Shown: positions 1 to 7,699 of the stretch, one piece after another
Layout: each line of letters starts with the position of its first letter
Numbering within the stretch: the stretch's first letter is position 1
From: a virus
Strand: one strand, 5' to 3'
DNA: 33,671 bases
IMG/VR virus record: IMGVR_UViG_3300046028_003840
Coordinates: 1-33,671 of that record
Program-made: the position numbers and the translations under genes
Notes under the pieces: model-generated
Database searches by the model: none
What the model saw: the letters and a program-made list of their open reading frames with translations, nothing else
Told to the model about the DNA's origin: nothing

Positions 1-126
1 ACTGATAGCGAAAAAGCCGATATTAATAACCGTTTCAAAGGAACTTACACAGGCGAAACAGGGCAAAATACAATGATTACATTCAACGACAGAGACGATA
101 AAGCTCCAGACGTTGTAACCATTGGA
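1..126. repeat. Terminal direct repeat, left copy (genome closure overlap)
   Basis: These 126 bases are identical to 33543-33668. The repeat lies inside the portal gene, and joining the ends restores one open frame. It is therefore most simply the overlap left when a circular or circularly permuted genome was assembled as a linear contig. Confidence 0.95.
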
Positions 127-1380
127 GTTGATGAATTAGCAGTTAAATTTGAATTTACTTCTAAACGTGCTTTAAAGAAAATATTTGCAGGTCACGAAAT
201 GGCTTCAGAATTATTTAATATTAAATTTGACGATAGTTTTTTAAGTGGTTCGCCTGACTTAATTACTTTACAAAACTTATTTGTTAAAGGTTATGTTGAA
301 CCTAGACAAAATGATTTATTGGAATTTTTATCTTATTTATCTTATTTAAAAACAGGAGAATATTTAGAAATGATGTTCGAACCGATTAGTTTAATTGGTG
401 CGGATTTATCTAACGATACTGATTTAAGTGTAGACGAACGTCGTATATTAAAAGGTTATCCTGCATTAACTGCTCCAAAATTAGGAATTGATGGGCAACC
501 ATTACCAATACAAGCGGCCACAAATGATACATTAACTAATTTAACAGGTCGTCAATTACAAGGCTTATTAAGAATAGTATCTAAATATGATAATGGTAAA
601 ATAAATAAGGAAGCTGCGATATTAACTATGATGCAAGGCTTTAGTTTAACTCGTGAAGACGCTTTGACTTTCTTAGATGAGAACGATGCTGAAGTAACTC
701 CAATTACTAAAATGTCAAGTCAAGTCGATAATGTTTTAATGCAATTAGAAAAGGTAGGAACTATTGAAGACCCATCTACTTATATTGTTTTAAAGCGTGA
801 GAAAGTAAACTTTAAAAGTTCAAATGATGCTTTAAAATACGAACGTCAAATAATGAAGTTTGCCGATGTTTTAATTATTACCATAACAGAATTAGACTCA
901 GCAGTTTTAAATGCTTTAAAAGGTAATCCTAGCATAACAGTTAATGAACTAGCTAAGCAGTTAAACTTTAAACCTTACCAAATTGACGAATCAATTAAAC
1001 GTTCTTTAGATAAACAATTAATTGAAGTTTCGACAAGTGGATTCAAACCAACACCAAAGGCTTTAGAGAAAAAAACAGAACCGATAAAATCTAAAGAAAT
1101 TTATACTGTTTATACTTACGATTTGAATGAAGACGTTAGTTATGCTAGTAATCCAAATAAAGTAAGTAAAAACTTATTATCTACTTCTCATGATTTTTGT
1201 AAAAAAATGATACCATTATCAAATAGTGGAACTGTTTGGACTTTTGAACAAATAGATAATATGTCTAATGATTTTGGCGAAAATGGATGGGACTATCGTG
1301 GTGGATTTACTAATAAAGGCGGTTATATTGATAACACTTGCAACCATTCATGGTATGCAGAAACAAGACAAAGAAAATAA
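1..1380 (+). CDS. Portal protein, C-terminal 459 residues (gene split by window ends)
   Basis: This is the continuation of the frame that starts at 32832; joined across the repeat the protein is 696 residues. Portal proteins form the dodecameric ring at the capsid vertex through which DNA enters and leaves. The first residues continue the portal core. A later stretch (about nt 540-680, LTGRQLQGLLRIV) is a helical segment I associate with portals of Bacteroidota phages. About nt 889-1065 reads like a winged-helix (NPSITVNELAKQL followed by a second helix and a beta wing). The last 60 residues, with FCKK, GWDYRGGF and CNHSW, resemble the C-terminal tail of Mu F-type minor head proteins. At 696 residues it is long for a portal, which fits added domains. 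An internal ATG at 73 is not the true start. Confidence 0.85.
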   Translation, partial: TDSEKADINNRFKGTYTGETGQNTMITFNDRDDKAPDVVTIGVDELAVKFEFTSKRALKKIFAGHEMASELFNIKFDDSFLSGSPDLITLQNLFVKGYVEPRQNDLLEFLSYLSYLKTGEYLEMMFEPISLIGADLSNDTDLSVDERRILKGYPALTAPKLGIDGQPLPIQAATNDTLTNLTGRQLQGLLRIVSKYDNGKINKEAAILTMMQGFSLTREDALTFLDENDAEVTPITKMSSQVDNVLMQLEKVGTIEDPSTYIVLKREKVNFKSSNDALKYERQIMKFADVLIITITELDSAVLNALKGNPSITVNELAKQLNFKPYQIDESIKRSLDKQLIEVSTSGFKPTPKALEKKTEPIKSKEIYTVYTYDLNEDVSYASNPNKVSKNLLSTSHDFCKKMIPLSNSGTVWTFEQIDNMSNDFGENGWDYRGGFTNKGGYIDNTCNHSWYAETRQRK

Positions 1381-1382
1381 AC

Positions 1383-1949
1383 ATGGCAGACGTATTACTT
1401 ATAACCGAAAGTTATTTAAAAGAAATGAGCGTTATTAATGATAACGTGGATATGAAAATATTGAAACCTACTATTATAATGGTTCAGGATATTTACTTAC
1501 AAAAAATATTAGGAACTCCATTATATGAAGATATAAAAACTAAAATTACAAGTGATCCAACTTTAGTTACTTACCCAAATGAGAAAGCATTATTAGATAC
1601 TTATATTTCTAAAGCATTAGTTTGGTATATTAAAATGGAAGCCACAATGGAGTTCAAATTTAGATATATGAATAAAGGAGTAATGACTAAAAGCTCTGAA
1701 AATTCACAGCCTGCAGATACTGGGGATTTAAAAATGTTAATGGATAAGTGGCGTCAAAACGCAGAAATGTACGCACAGTTATTAACTGATTATTTGCGTT
1801 TTAATGTTGCAACTTTCCCAAAGTATTATGAATATACTAATACCGGAATGATACCAACTATTAAAAATTATACTTCAAATATATTTTTAAATGATTATGG
1901 TAATTATGACAATGTAATTAAACGTGGTACTAACGACTCAGATTTTTAA
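1383..1949 (+). CDS. Head-tail connector (head completion) protein, DUF6712-like
   Basis: The product has 188 residues. I place the start at the ATG at 1383, three bases after the portal stop, because an upstream start at 1338 would lie inside the portal gene. The N-terminal half (ITESYLKEM, then KPTIIMVQDIYLQKILG and LYEDI) follows the helical pattern of small phage adaptor proteins found just after portals in Bacteroidota phages. Such proteins form a ring below the portal and prepare it for tail attachment. The next gene starts on the last base of this one's stop (TAATG). The family name comes from memory of the motif pattern; the role as a neck protein is supported by position. Confidence 0.6.
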   Translation: MADVLLITESYLKEMSVINDNVDMKILKPTIIMVQDIYLQKILGTPLYEDIKTKITSDPTLVTYPNEKALLDTYISKALVWYIKMEATMEFKFRYMNKGVMTKSSENSQPADTGDLKMLMDKWRQNAEMYAQLLTDYLRFNVATFPKYYEYTNTGMIPTIKNYTSNIFLNDYGNYDNVIKRGTNDSDF

Positions 1950-2593
1950 TGGTAACTTTAAACCAAGATATTGAAATATTAAAAAACTTTGCTTTAAAAC
2001 ACAAAGGTATAAACACGTTCTACTTTGGCGATGAGTGGGAAGTTGGTGCATCTAATCCAATTGTTTATCCTTTAATGAATGCTATTTTGCAAAGTAGTGT
2101 AAGTGCAAAAGGTGTTATTAGCAGAAAGTATTTAATCGTTATTTCGGATTTAGTAAATAAAGATGAAAGTAATGAAAACCAAGTTTTAAGTGATACTGAA
2201 CAAATATGTTATGACTTACCAATGTATTTGCGTGGAGTTGTAAATAGCGGTCTTTTAAGCACGTTTAAAGTTGTTGAGGATATTTCATTAACTGACTTTA
2301 CAGAACGTAACGACGACGAAGTAAGCGGTCATTTCTTTGAAATTACTATGAGTTCCCATATTGGTAACTCGAGTTGTTTCTTACCAATTTCAGCGGGTAA
2401 CATTTTAGATAATAATTACATTTATTTAGGTGGCTCAACAACTTCATGCGGTTCTTTTGTAGTTGAAATAAAAGATTTAGACGGGAATATTTTACAAACA
2501 TTTAATACTTCAGGAACTTATACAGTTGAGGTTTTAACATTAATTAGAGATACAATAACAAGTAATACAAGTACAATAATAGACCCTTTATAA
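1949..2593 (+). CDS. Tail terminator-like (tail completion) protein
   Basis: The product has 214 residues. It begins with a helix, then NTFYFGDEWEVGA and YPLMNAIL, followed by VISDLVNKDESNENQVLSDT. This order (FGD.WE, then YP, then D.VNKDESNENEVLSDT) is one I recognise from neck proteins of Bacteroidota phages placed after the connector, where a tail terminator is expected. Such a protein caps the tail tube and joins it to the head. The last 60 residues (GGSTTSCGSFVVEIKDLDGN onward) look like a small added beta domain. It follows the connector with a one-base overlap and precedes the tail fibre by one base. Confidence 0.55.
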   Translation: MVTLNQDIEILKNFALKHKGINTFYFGDEWEVGASNPIVYPLMNAILQSSVSAKGVISRKYLIVISDLVNKDESNENQVLSDTEQICYDLPMYLRGVVNSGLLSTFKVVEDISLTDFTERNDDEVSGHFFEITMSSHIGNSSCFLPISAGNILDNNYIYLGGSTTSCGSFVVEIKDLDGNILQTFNTSGTYTVEVLTLIRDTITSNTSTIIDPL

Positions 2594-2594
2594 T

Positions 2595-4622
2595 ATGGCA
2601 AATGTAAATATAGAATTAGGATATAAGAATATGGCTTGGTTTACTGCTAATCCAACACTTGTATTATTAACAGGACAAATAGTTTATTTAGAACAAACAG
2701 GAACTTACAAAATAGGCGACGGTGTTTCAACATTAAGTGCTTTATCTTTTTTGGGTGTTAGTTCAGAAACACAAACTTTACAAAATGTAACCGACTTAGG
2801 TAATACAACTACAAACGATATTCAATTTGATACTGGTGTTGGTGTTTTATTAGATAACACTTCACGATTAAGAGAAGGTACTATTGATGCAGGTTATGGT
2901 GGTAATAAAGGAATAGCTCAAATATGTGCGGTTGGTTATGAACTAAAATGGGAGTCAGGAAGTTTATATGTAATGGACGGTAACGGTACGCATATAAGAC
3001 ACACTTTATATAATTTTGCTAGCGTTCCAAGTATTACTGAAGACATAACAAAAGGTTTTTTAGTTGGTACTCGTTGGAGTTTAGATAATGGAGACGTATA
3101 TGTTTGTAGCGATAACAGTATTGGTGCTGCGGTTTGGGTATTACAAAGTAATGGAGTTCCAACATTAGCTCAAGTATTAGCATCGGGAAATACTACTGGA
3201 AATATTGGAATTTTAAGTAGTGGTTTTGTATCAAGTTTAAGTGTAGAGGATTCAGACATTATTTTAACAACTGGTACTAGTCAAATATTAGTGGCTAGTA
3301 ATCAAAATAATATTTATAATGATAATTTAATTTCTTTAGAAGCTCCAAGTGTAACTAAAAATAGTGTTGAAATTGCAACAGTAAATGATATTCCAACTAA
3401 AACTTCAGATTTAATTAACGATGGCGACGATGGCAATCCATTTATTTCTTTAAATGATTTACCTTCTAATCTTATTTTATACGCTACAAATGCAGCTAGT
3501 GATATTCCTACTTACGTTAAGTTAGTAAGTAGTATAACAGACCCTAGTTATAATACAGTTGCAGTAAATGTAAGCACAGGTTCGATAACAACTACTAATC
3601 AATTTATTTCAGCTTTAATAACTTCGCCAAATGTAATAGTTGGTAATCCTGGCGTTTTAAATATATCTACAATTGGAAATATTAGAAGGACTGCTGGATC
3701 AGGAAATGCTGAATTTTATTTTGAAGTTTATAAAAGAGTATTAGCCGGAACGGAAACTTTAATTACTACTTCTGGAAGTACTCTTCCCGTATTTAATGGA
3801 ACTTATGCTGAATTTTCAGCAACTGCATTATGGAATGATGGTATATTTTTAGCAACTGATAGAATTGTTTTAAAGTTTTACGGAACTAGAATAGCTGGGG
3901 GTTCTAATCCTACTTATGATTTTCAATTTGGAGGCTCTGTTCCTGTACGTTCTTTAGTTCCAATTCCTTTAACTGTATCGCCAACTCCATTAAGTGAATT
4001 AGTAGCTAACAAACAGAACTCTTTAGCAGTTGATGGAACAGCTACTAAATACCCTACTGTTGATGCTGTTAATGTTGGATTGGCTACTAAAGGTTCAACA
4101 ACTTTAGATAATTTAATATTTAGTGGTTCTTATATGCCTGCTAAATTAGGATATGTTGCACCATCACATAGTGCTGGTATTACTGGTGTTTTACTATCAA
4201 AGAAAATGAGTGGAAGAAAAACTTGCATAATTACAAGTTTATCAGTTTGGGCATTAACGGGTGTTGCTGGTGGCAATGTTAGACTAGCTATTTATTCAGA
4301 TTTAAACGGATTACCAAAAAATTTAATAGTAGAAACAGGAAATATTGCTTGTACTAGTTCAGGATTAAAGGAAGGCGTAATAACTCCAACTACTTTATTA
4401 AGTGGAACTACTTATCATATAGTACATCAAGTAAGTTCAGCAACTATTAGTTTAAAATATAATATTAGTGAGGAAACAAATTATTACGACCCCACAAATT
4501 TTGTTTATGTATTTACTGTTTCATCAGTATTTGTTTATGCAGCATTTCCAGCAACATTTCCCGCAGTAACTTATCAAAGTGGAGCTGTATTTAATGAAAT
4601 TATTTATTTAAAAGCACAATAA
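2595..4622 (+). CDS. Tail fibre / receptor-binding protein with Mtd-like N-terminus
   Basis: The product has 675 residues. The first 55 residues (AWFTANPTLVLLTGQIVYLE, then TYKIGDGVSTLSALSFLG) match the attachment domain found at the start of many fibres, including the Bordetella phage tropism determinant (Mtd_N type), which anchors the fibre to the virion. The middle is Ser/Thr/Asn-rich with many short beta repeats. Near residues 470-500 there is a KQNSLAVDGTATKYPTVDAVN segment, typical of trimeric fibre shafts. The C-terminal 180 residues are a separate beta-rich part that may be the receptor-binding tip. The gene lies between neck and lysis genes. No chaperone or peptidase motif is visible at the end. 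Confidence 0.75.
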   Translation: MANVNIELGYKNMAWFTANPTLVLLTGQIVYLEQTGTYKIGDGVSTLSALSFLGVSSETQTLQNVTDLGNTTTNDIQFDTGVGVLLDNTSRLREGTIDAGYGGNKGIAQICAVGYELKWESGSLYVMDGNGTHIRHTLYNFASVPSITEDITKGFLVGTRWSLDNGDVYVCSDNSIGAAVWVLQSNGVPTLAQVLASGNTTGNIGILSSGFVSSLSVEDSDIILTTGTSQILVASNQNNIYNDNLISLEAPSVTKNSVEIATVNDIPTKTSDLINDGDDGNPFISLNDLPSNLILYATNAASDIPTYVKLVSSITDPSYNTVAVNVSTGSITTTNQFISALITSPNVIVGNPGVLNISTIGNIRRTAGSGNAEFYFEVYKRVLAGTETLITTSGSTLPVFNGTYAEFSATALWNDGIFLATDRIVLKFYGTRIAGGSNPTYDFQFGGSVPVRSLVPIPLTVSPTPLSELVANKQNSLAVDGTATKYPTVDAVNVGLATKGSTTLDNLIFSGSYMPAKLGYVAPSHSAGITGVLLSKKMSGRKTCIITSLSVWALTGVAGGNVRLAIYSDLNGLPKNLIVETGNIACTSSGLKEGVITPTTLLSGTTYHIVHQVSSATISLKYNISEETNYYDPTNFVYVFTVSSVFVYAAFPATFPAVTYQSGAVFNEIIYLKAQ

Positions 4623-4623
4623 A

Positions 4624-4827
4624 ATGGCATTCAACGAAATATACTCAAAGAAATTAGATAGTGAAGGTAATCCAATCTTAGTAGATGGGGACTTTGTAAT
4701 GGAGTTAATATCTAGTATTGAAGTACCTGACTTAGTAGTAGAACCAACTGACATAGTAGTAACTGATTTTAATAATAAAGAATCAGTTAATGAATTAATT
4801 TTAAAACTTCAAAATCTTAAATTGTAA
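4624..4827 (+). CDS. Small protein between tail fibre and lysis genes
   Basis: The product has 67 residues, is acidic and has no recognisable domain. It starts MAFNEIYSKKLDSEGNPILV and ends in a Leu-rich helix (NELILKLQNLKL). It begins one base after the fibre stop and overlaps the next start by one base (TAATG), so it is translated with the late operon. It could be a fibre assembly factor or a small virion protein; nothing in the sequence decides. Confidence 0.65.
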   Translation: MAFNEIYSKKLDSEGNPILVDGDFVMELISSIEVPDLVVEPTDIVVTDFNNKESVNELILKLQNLKL

Positions 4828-5090
4828 TGATCGCCCCTAAATCACTATTGAACTTTGAAAACATTGTTAAATTAAGCACTTTAATAGTTGTTGTATTGAC
4901 TAATTATTACGCAACAAAATCGGATATTAGAAATTTGAATACTGAGAAACGTTTTGAAATTACTCATATTCAATATCAATTAGACGAACTTAAAGATTGT
5001 TGTAATGATAAACAACCTAAACAAATAGTAATGAATCGAAATGAAGCAATTTTGCCTAATGGATTAAATTTTGAAGATGTTAAACGATAA
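4827..5090 (+). CDS. Single-pass membrane protein of the lysis cassette
   Basis: The product has 87 residues. One hydrophobic segment (about residues 15-31, KLSTLIVVVLTNYYATK) is followed by a charged, coiled-coil-like stretch (residues 33-58) and a polar tail with two adjacent cysteines (DCCN). The gene directly precedes the amidase and overlaps it by 14 bases, so a role in lysis as holin accessory, antiholin or spanin component is inferred from context. The topology (short N-terminus, one membrane span, soluble coil) fits an inner-membrane spanin subunit better than a classic holin, but no spanin partner is evident nearby. Confidence 0.6.
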   Translation: MIAPKSLLNFENIVKLSTLIVVVLTNYYATKSDIRNLNTEKRFEITHIQYQLDELKDCCNDKQPKQIVMNRNEAILPNGLNFEDVKR

Positions 5091-5667
5091 CCAATATTTT
5101 AAAGAGAAACAATTTAAAAACCAAATTGTAATACATCACACTGCGGGAGGTTCTAATGCGGATAATGTTATTCACGGTTGGAACTTTAATGTTGAACGCA
5201 TTGGAACTGCTTATTTAATTGATGGGTTAGGCGTGGTTAAAAAAGCCTTTGAGCCTGAGTATTGGGCTTATCATTTAGGCTTAAAAAGTGGTAACAATTT
5301 AAGTTTAAATAAAGGTAGCATTGGAATTGAAATATGCAACTGGGGACAACTGATTAAGAAAGGCGACAAATATTATAATTACGTTAATAAGGAAGTTCCT
5401 GAGAATGAAGTAGTATTTTTAAAGAAATTCAGAGGTTTTGAATACTATCATAAATATAATGATTTACAATTAGCATCTTTAAAGAAATTGTTAAATGAAT
5501 TGTGTTCTAAGTTTGCTATCAATAAAAAATATAATTCAGATATGTGGGATATTTCGCCAAATGCTTTAAAGGGAGTGAATGGTATTTATACACACGTTTC
5601 TTATAGGAGTGATAAAAACGATTGCAGTCCACAAATTAACTTAATAGAAATGTTAAAAACTTTATAA
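5077..5667 (+). CDS. Endolysin: N-acetylmuramoyl-L-alanine amidase (Amidase_2)
   Basis: The product has 196 residues. I chose the ATG at 5077 over a TTG two codons upstream. The enzyme cleaves the bond between muramic acid and the peptide stem to release progeny. The Amidase_2/T7-lysozyme pattern is clear: HHTAGG at residues 20-25 (first zinc ligand), YLIDG, then AYHLG, SIGIEICNWG, and near the end THVSYRSDKNDCSP with His173 and Cys183 as the other two zinc ligands (His/His/Cys, as in T7 lysozyme). No signal peptide and no separate cell-wall-binding domain is visible, so export probably depends on the neighbouring holin. Confidence 0.93.
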   Translation: MLNDNQYFKEKQFKNQIVIHHTAGGSNADNVIHGWNFNVERIGTAYLIDGLGVVKKAFEPEYWAYHLGLKSGNNLSLNKGSIGIEICNWGQLIKKGDKYYNYVNKEVPENEVVFLKKFRGFEYYHKYNDLQLASLKKLLNELCSKFAINKKYNSDMWDISPNALKGVNGIYTHVSYRSDKNDCSPQINLIEMLKTL

Positions 5668-5786
5668 TGGCAAAAAAAGAAACAAGCACTACCGCTTTAA
5701 TTAAGAAAGCAAAAGGTAATGGCAAAGCTAAAAAGCATCCTAATAAAAAGGAATCAGTTAAAAAGTATAAAGGACAAGGACGATGA
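5667..5786 (+). CDS. Small lysine-rich protein in the lysis cassette
   Basis: The product has 39 residues and is strongly basic, with about fourteen lysines and motifs KHPNKKESVKKYKGQGR at the end. It starts on the last base of the amidase stop (TAATG) and overlaps the holin start by four bases (ATGA), which supports real translation. Similar tiny basic proteins ending in KYKGQGR-type motifs occur beside lysis genes of Bacteroidota phages, as I recall. The function is unknown; it may bind nucleic acid or the membrane surface. Confidence 0.65.
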   Translation: MAKKETSTTALIKKAKGNGKAKKHPNKKESVKKYKGQGR

Positions 5787-6010
5787 TTAAGGATTTATTA
5801 AACAGTTTTAAAAATGATAAAGCTGGCTATTCGGGAAGAAAACTTTCAGCCTTTATAGGCGTTGCTACTGCTATTTATTTAACTATATTTAAAATACCAT
5901 TAGAACATCAGTTAGACGCTCTAATGGTATGGTTAGCTTTTAGTTTGCTTTGTTTAGGTATTGTTACCGTTCAAAATATAATTGAATTTAAGAATGGTAA
6001 AAAGGATTAA
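5783..6010 (+). CDS. Putative holin, two transmembrane segments
   Basis: The product has 75 residues. It has a short charged N-terminus, a first hydrophobic helix (about residues 21-40, LSAFIGVATAIYLTIFKI), a short linker, a second helix (about 45-66, LDALMVWLAFSLLCLGIVTVQNI) and a charged C-terminus (EFKNGKKD). This size and topology are those of class II holins, which open the inner membrane so that the amidase reaches the wall. It is the last gene of the rightward late unit. Its stop codon shares the palindrome TTAA with the stop of the opposing gene. A perfect 11-base inverted repeat lies in the linker region. Confidence 0.75.
   Translation: MIKDLLNSFKNDKAGYSGRKLSAFIGVATAIYLTIFKIPLEHQLDALMVWLAFSLLCLGIVTVQNIIEFKNGKKD
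5894..5930 (-). terminator. 11-base perfect inverted repeat inside the holin gene, candidate terminator for the leftward operon
   Basis: ATACCATTAGA at 5894-5904 is the exact reverse complement of 5920-5930, with a 15-base loop. On the minus strand the hairpin is followed by TTTAAATA, a weak U-rich tail. It lies about 80-110 bases beyond the last minus-strand stop (6007), where a terminator for that operon would be expected. It may be only a chance coding feature. Confidence 0.4.
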
Positions 6011-6495
6011 CGTATTTGCAAATTACGATTAGATTTAATTGAACATCCCGAAATAAACATACCACTTTTTAAAGCATCTTTAATCTTAAATTTATCCGCA
6101 GTTTCAGTTAATTTAATAGTTTTAAACTCATTAGGCAAGTCATTAACATCACTAACCTCAACACTTTCAGAGTTTCTAAATGAAATCTTAATTAAAGGCG
6201 TTTCAATTTTATTTACATCAAAAGTTAGCATAGCTAGTTCAATAGTATCTTTTAAACGCTGAATTGTTTTTTCTCTCGATTTCTTAGCTTGTTGCAATCG
6301 TTTTATTTCATTATCGATTATATCCATTTCGCCATCAAATTGCTTAGTTATGTAGGCATAGTTTTCAGACTTTGAATGAAAGTTATCTTTATTAATTTGC
6401 AAAGCTAATTCTATTTCTGGAGTTAACTCGCCACCATTTTCTATTAATTCATTTACTAATAGTTGGTATTCATGTTGAATGTTAAATATGTTCAT
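6007..6495 (-). CDS. Siphovirus Gp157-family protein
   Basis: The product has 162 residues. The N-terminal third is helical (residues 1-45), followed by a long coiled coil (about 50-92, DNEIKRLQQAKKSREKTI) and a compact C-terminal domain with DLPNEFK, KLTETADKFKIKDALKSG and CSIKSNRNLQIR. The order of coiled coil, P-EF/Y and K..LK.G....G....  ..L.IR is that of the Gp157 family (Pfam PF05565), commonly found beside single-strand annealing proteins in phages. The exact function is unsettled; a recombination role is inferred from neighbours. It is the last gene of the leftward operon and overlaps the ERF gene by one base. Confidence 0.8.
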   Translation of the reverse strand: MNIFNIQHEYQLLVNELIENGGELTPEIELALQINKDNFHSKSENYAYITKQFDGEMDIIDNEIKRLQQAKKSREKTIQRLKDTIELAMLTFDVNKIETPLIKISFRNSESVEVSDVNDLPNEFKTIKLTETADKFKIKDALKSGMFISGCSIKSNRNLQIR

Positions 6496-7040
6496 TATTT
6501 CAAAGTTGCTTTTAGTTTATCTTTTAATTCTATTACTTCTGTATTAGCCATTTCTAATTTAGGCAGTGATTCATAAACTTGTTTTAATTCTGAAAGTGTC
6601 TTAACAACAATTAGTTTAGCTTTTGCTCCTTCAATATCTATTGTTGGTTGTTCAACTTTTATAGCTGGCTTTTGACTATCAGCATCACTTTCAGTTTCAT
6701 CAATTAAGAATAAACCATTTAAAGCATACTTACGAGCGTAACTTGATGCCGTTCCAGTTGCCTGTTCAGCACTCATGCCTTTGTGTTCTGCTAATTCTGC
6801 ATAACCATTAGTCCATTGGTTAAATTCACCAATATAAATAGATGCAGTTGCTTTTAAGAATACCTTATTGCCAATAGCTACTATTTCATCACTAAGCGTT
6901 AAGGTAGCATTATATTTTAAAAGAATAGGTTTAACAGCTTCTAATATATCCTCGGCCGAGCGATATTTGTACTTACCAAAAGCGTTTACATTTTCTTTTG
7001 GTACTTTTAATTCGTTTTGAATTTTTACTAAATTTTCCAT
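6495..7040 (-). CDS. erf: ERF-family single-strand DNA annealing protein
   Basis: The product has 181 residues. ERF-type proteins bind single-stranded DNA, anneal complementary strands and drive phage recombination. The hallmark parts are visible: YKYRSAEDILEAVKP near residues 24-38, a central beta region, and GMSAEQATGTASSYARKYAL followed by NGLFLIDE (about 88-115). The remaining 60 residues are a charged, probably flexible tail with a short helix. It lies between a 25-codon leader frame and the Gp157 gene, under the promoter at 7142-7171, and forms a recombination module with the small OB-like protein at 7161-7421. Confidence 0.9.
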   Translation of the reverse strand: MENLVKIQNELKVPKENVNAFGKYKYRSAEDILEAVKPILLKYNATLTLSDEIVAIGNKVFLKATASIYIGEFNQWTNGYAELAEHKGMSAEQATGTASSYARKYALNGLFLIDETESDADSQKPAIKVEQPTIDIEGAKAKLIVVKTLSELKQVYESLPKLEMANTEVIELKDKLKATLK

Positions 7041-7043
7041 GTT

Positions 7044-7121
7044 TTATAATATAAGAAATCCCCAACTCGATAGCCCTACCACAGGCGTTTCAAATTGAGG
7101 ATTAATGGTTAATTTTTTCAT
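7044..7121 (-). CDS. 25-residue leader peptide upstream of ERF
   Basis: A 25-codon frame (MKKLTINPQFETPVV, then GLSSWGFLIL) starts just after the promoter and ATACTACC leader and ends three bases before the ERF start. Spacing and position make it a plausible translated gene or leader peptide whose translation is coupled to ERF. It has no recognised domain; the hydrophobic end (WGFLIL) is its only striking part. Confidence 0.5.
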   Translation of the reverse strand: MKKLTINPQFETPVVGLSSWGFLIL

Positions 7122-7141
7122 AAGTGGTAGTATTTATTTTA

Positions 7142-7171
7142 CAAATATAATATTAATTATTTAAAATGCAA
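7142..7171 (-). promoter_or_regulatory. Early promoter of the recombination genes (TTG-19-TATATTTG)
   Basis: On the minus strand, TTG (7171-7169) is followed after exactly 19 bases by TATATTTG (7149-7142), the Bacteroidota consensus. The downstream leader TTTGTAAAATAAATACTAC is identical over 19 bases to the one at 10411-10429. The promoter lies over the end of the upstream gene (stop at 7161). Confidence 0.75.
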
Positions 7172-7421
7172 CTTTCTTTTCAGCAATTATTATTTTGCCA
7201 TCAGTCCAAATTACTTTTGCATTACCTAGATAGGTCTTTGGTGCTTTAGCAGTTCGTTCCTCAACACTTTGATTAATTGACACGCTGGCATTATTGCCAT
7301 AAGTATCAGTTGTGTCATTAATTGATATGGTTAGGTTTAACCAACGTTTACCGTTTTTCTCGATAACTTTACTTTCTTCGATTTTTGTCAAATCTATTGA
7401 CGCACTTACAATTGAACTCAT
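7161..7421 (-). CDS. Small conserved phage protein, candidate ssDNA-binding protein
   Basis: The product has 86 residues. It is beta-rich: ASIDLTKIEESKV, then GKRWLNLTISINDTTDTYGN, SVSINQSVEER and TYLGNAKVIWTDGKI. I recall similar proteins beside recombination genes in Bacteroidota phages. The size, predicted beta strands and position directly upstream of ERF suggest an OB-like single-strand-binding helper. That function is inferred from context, since no motif proves it. The start at 7421 gives a compact protein with no spare N-terminus. Confidence 0.6.
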   Translation of the reverse strand: MSSIVSASIDLTKIEESKVIEKNGKRWLNLTISINDTTDTYGNNASVSINQSVEERTAKAPKTYLGNAKVIWTDGKIIIAEKKVAF

Positions 7422-7456
7422 TTTTTATTTGTTTTTAGGGGTTAGTATTTTATTAG

Positions 7457-7699
7457 TTACCATTTACCACTGTTAGTGATGCAGTATCTACTTCCAGGAT
7501 GTGCATTCATCCAGTCGCCTTCACTTAGGGTAAATGTTTTATTGTTATTGCTACATTCGTTTTTAATCACTACTGAGTAATCAACTACATTATCTGATTG
7601 AATTATTCCGCAATTACACGGTGATGTTTCTTTTATTTCTTTTTTCTTGCAAGAACTAATTAAAGCTACAATTGCTAGTATTAATGTTATTTTTTTCAT
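7457..7699 (-). CDS. Phage-encoded small lipoprotein
   Basis: The product has 80 residues. It has a classic lipoprotein signal: MKK, a hydrophobic core (ITLILAIVALIS) and a lipobox ISSC with Cys17, followed by KKKE. The mature part is about 64 residues with four further cysteines (CNC, NEC, YC) that could form disulphides. It should be lipidated and placed in the cell envelope. Small envelope lipoproteins made early in infection often block superinfection (for example Cor/Llp types in enteric phages); that role is only inferred here. It overlaps the upstream gene by four bases (ATGA). Confidence 0.75.
   Translation of the reverse strand: MKKITLILAIVALISSCKKKEIKETSPCNCGIIQSDNVVDYSVVIKNECSNNNKTFTLSEGDWMNAHPGSRYCITNSGKW

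Noticed and set aside
1-126. True direct terminal repeat or cos-type end
   Set aside because: The repeat lies within an uninterrupted portal gene and rebuilds its frame on joining, which points to contig overlap of a circular map rather than a physical genome end.
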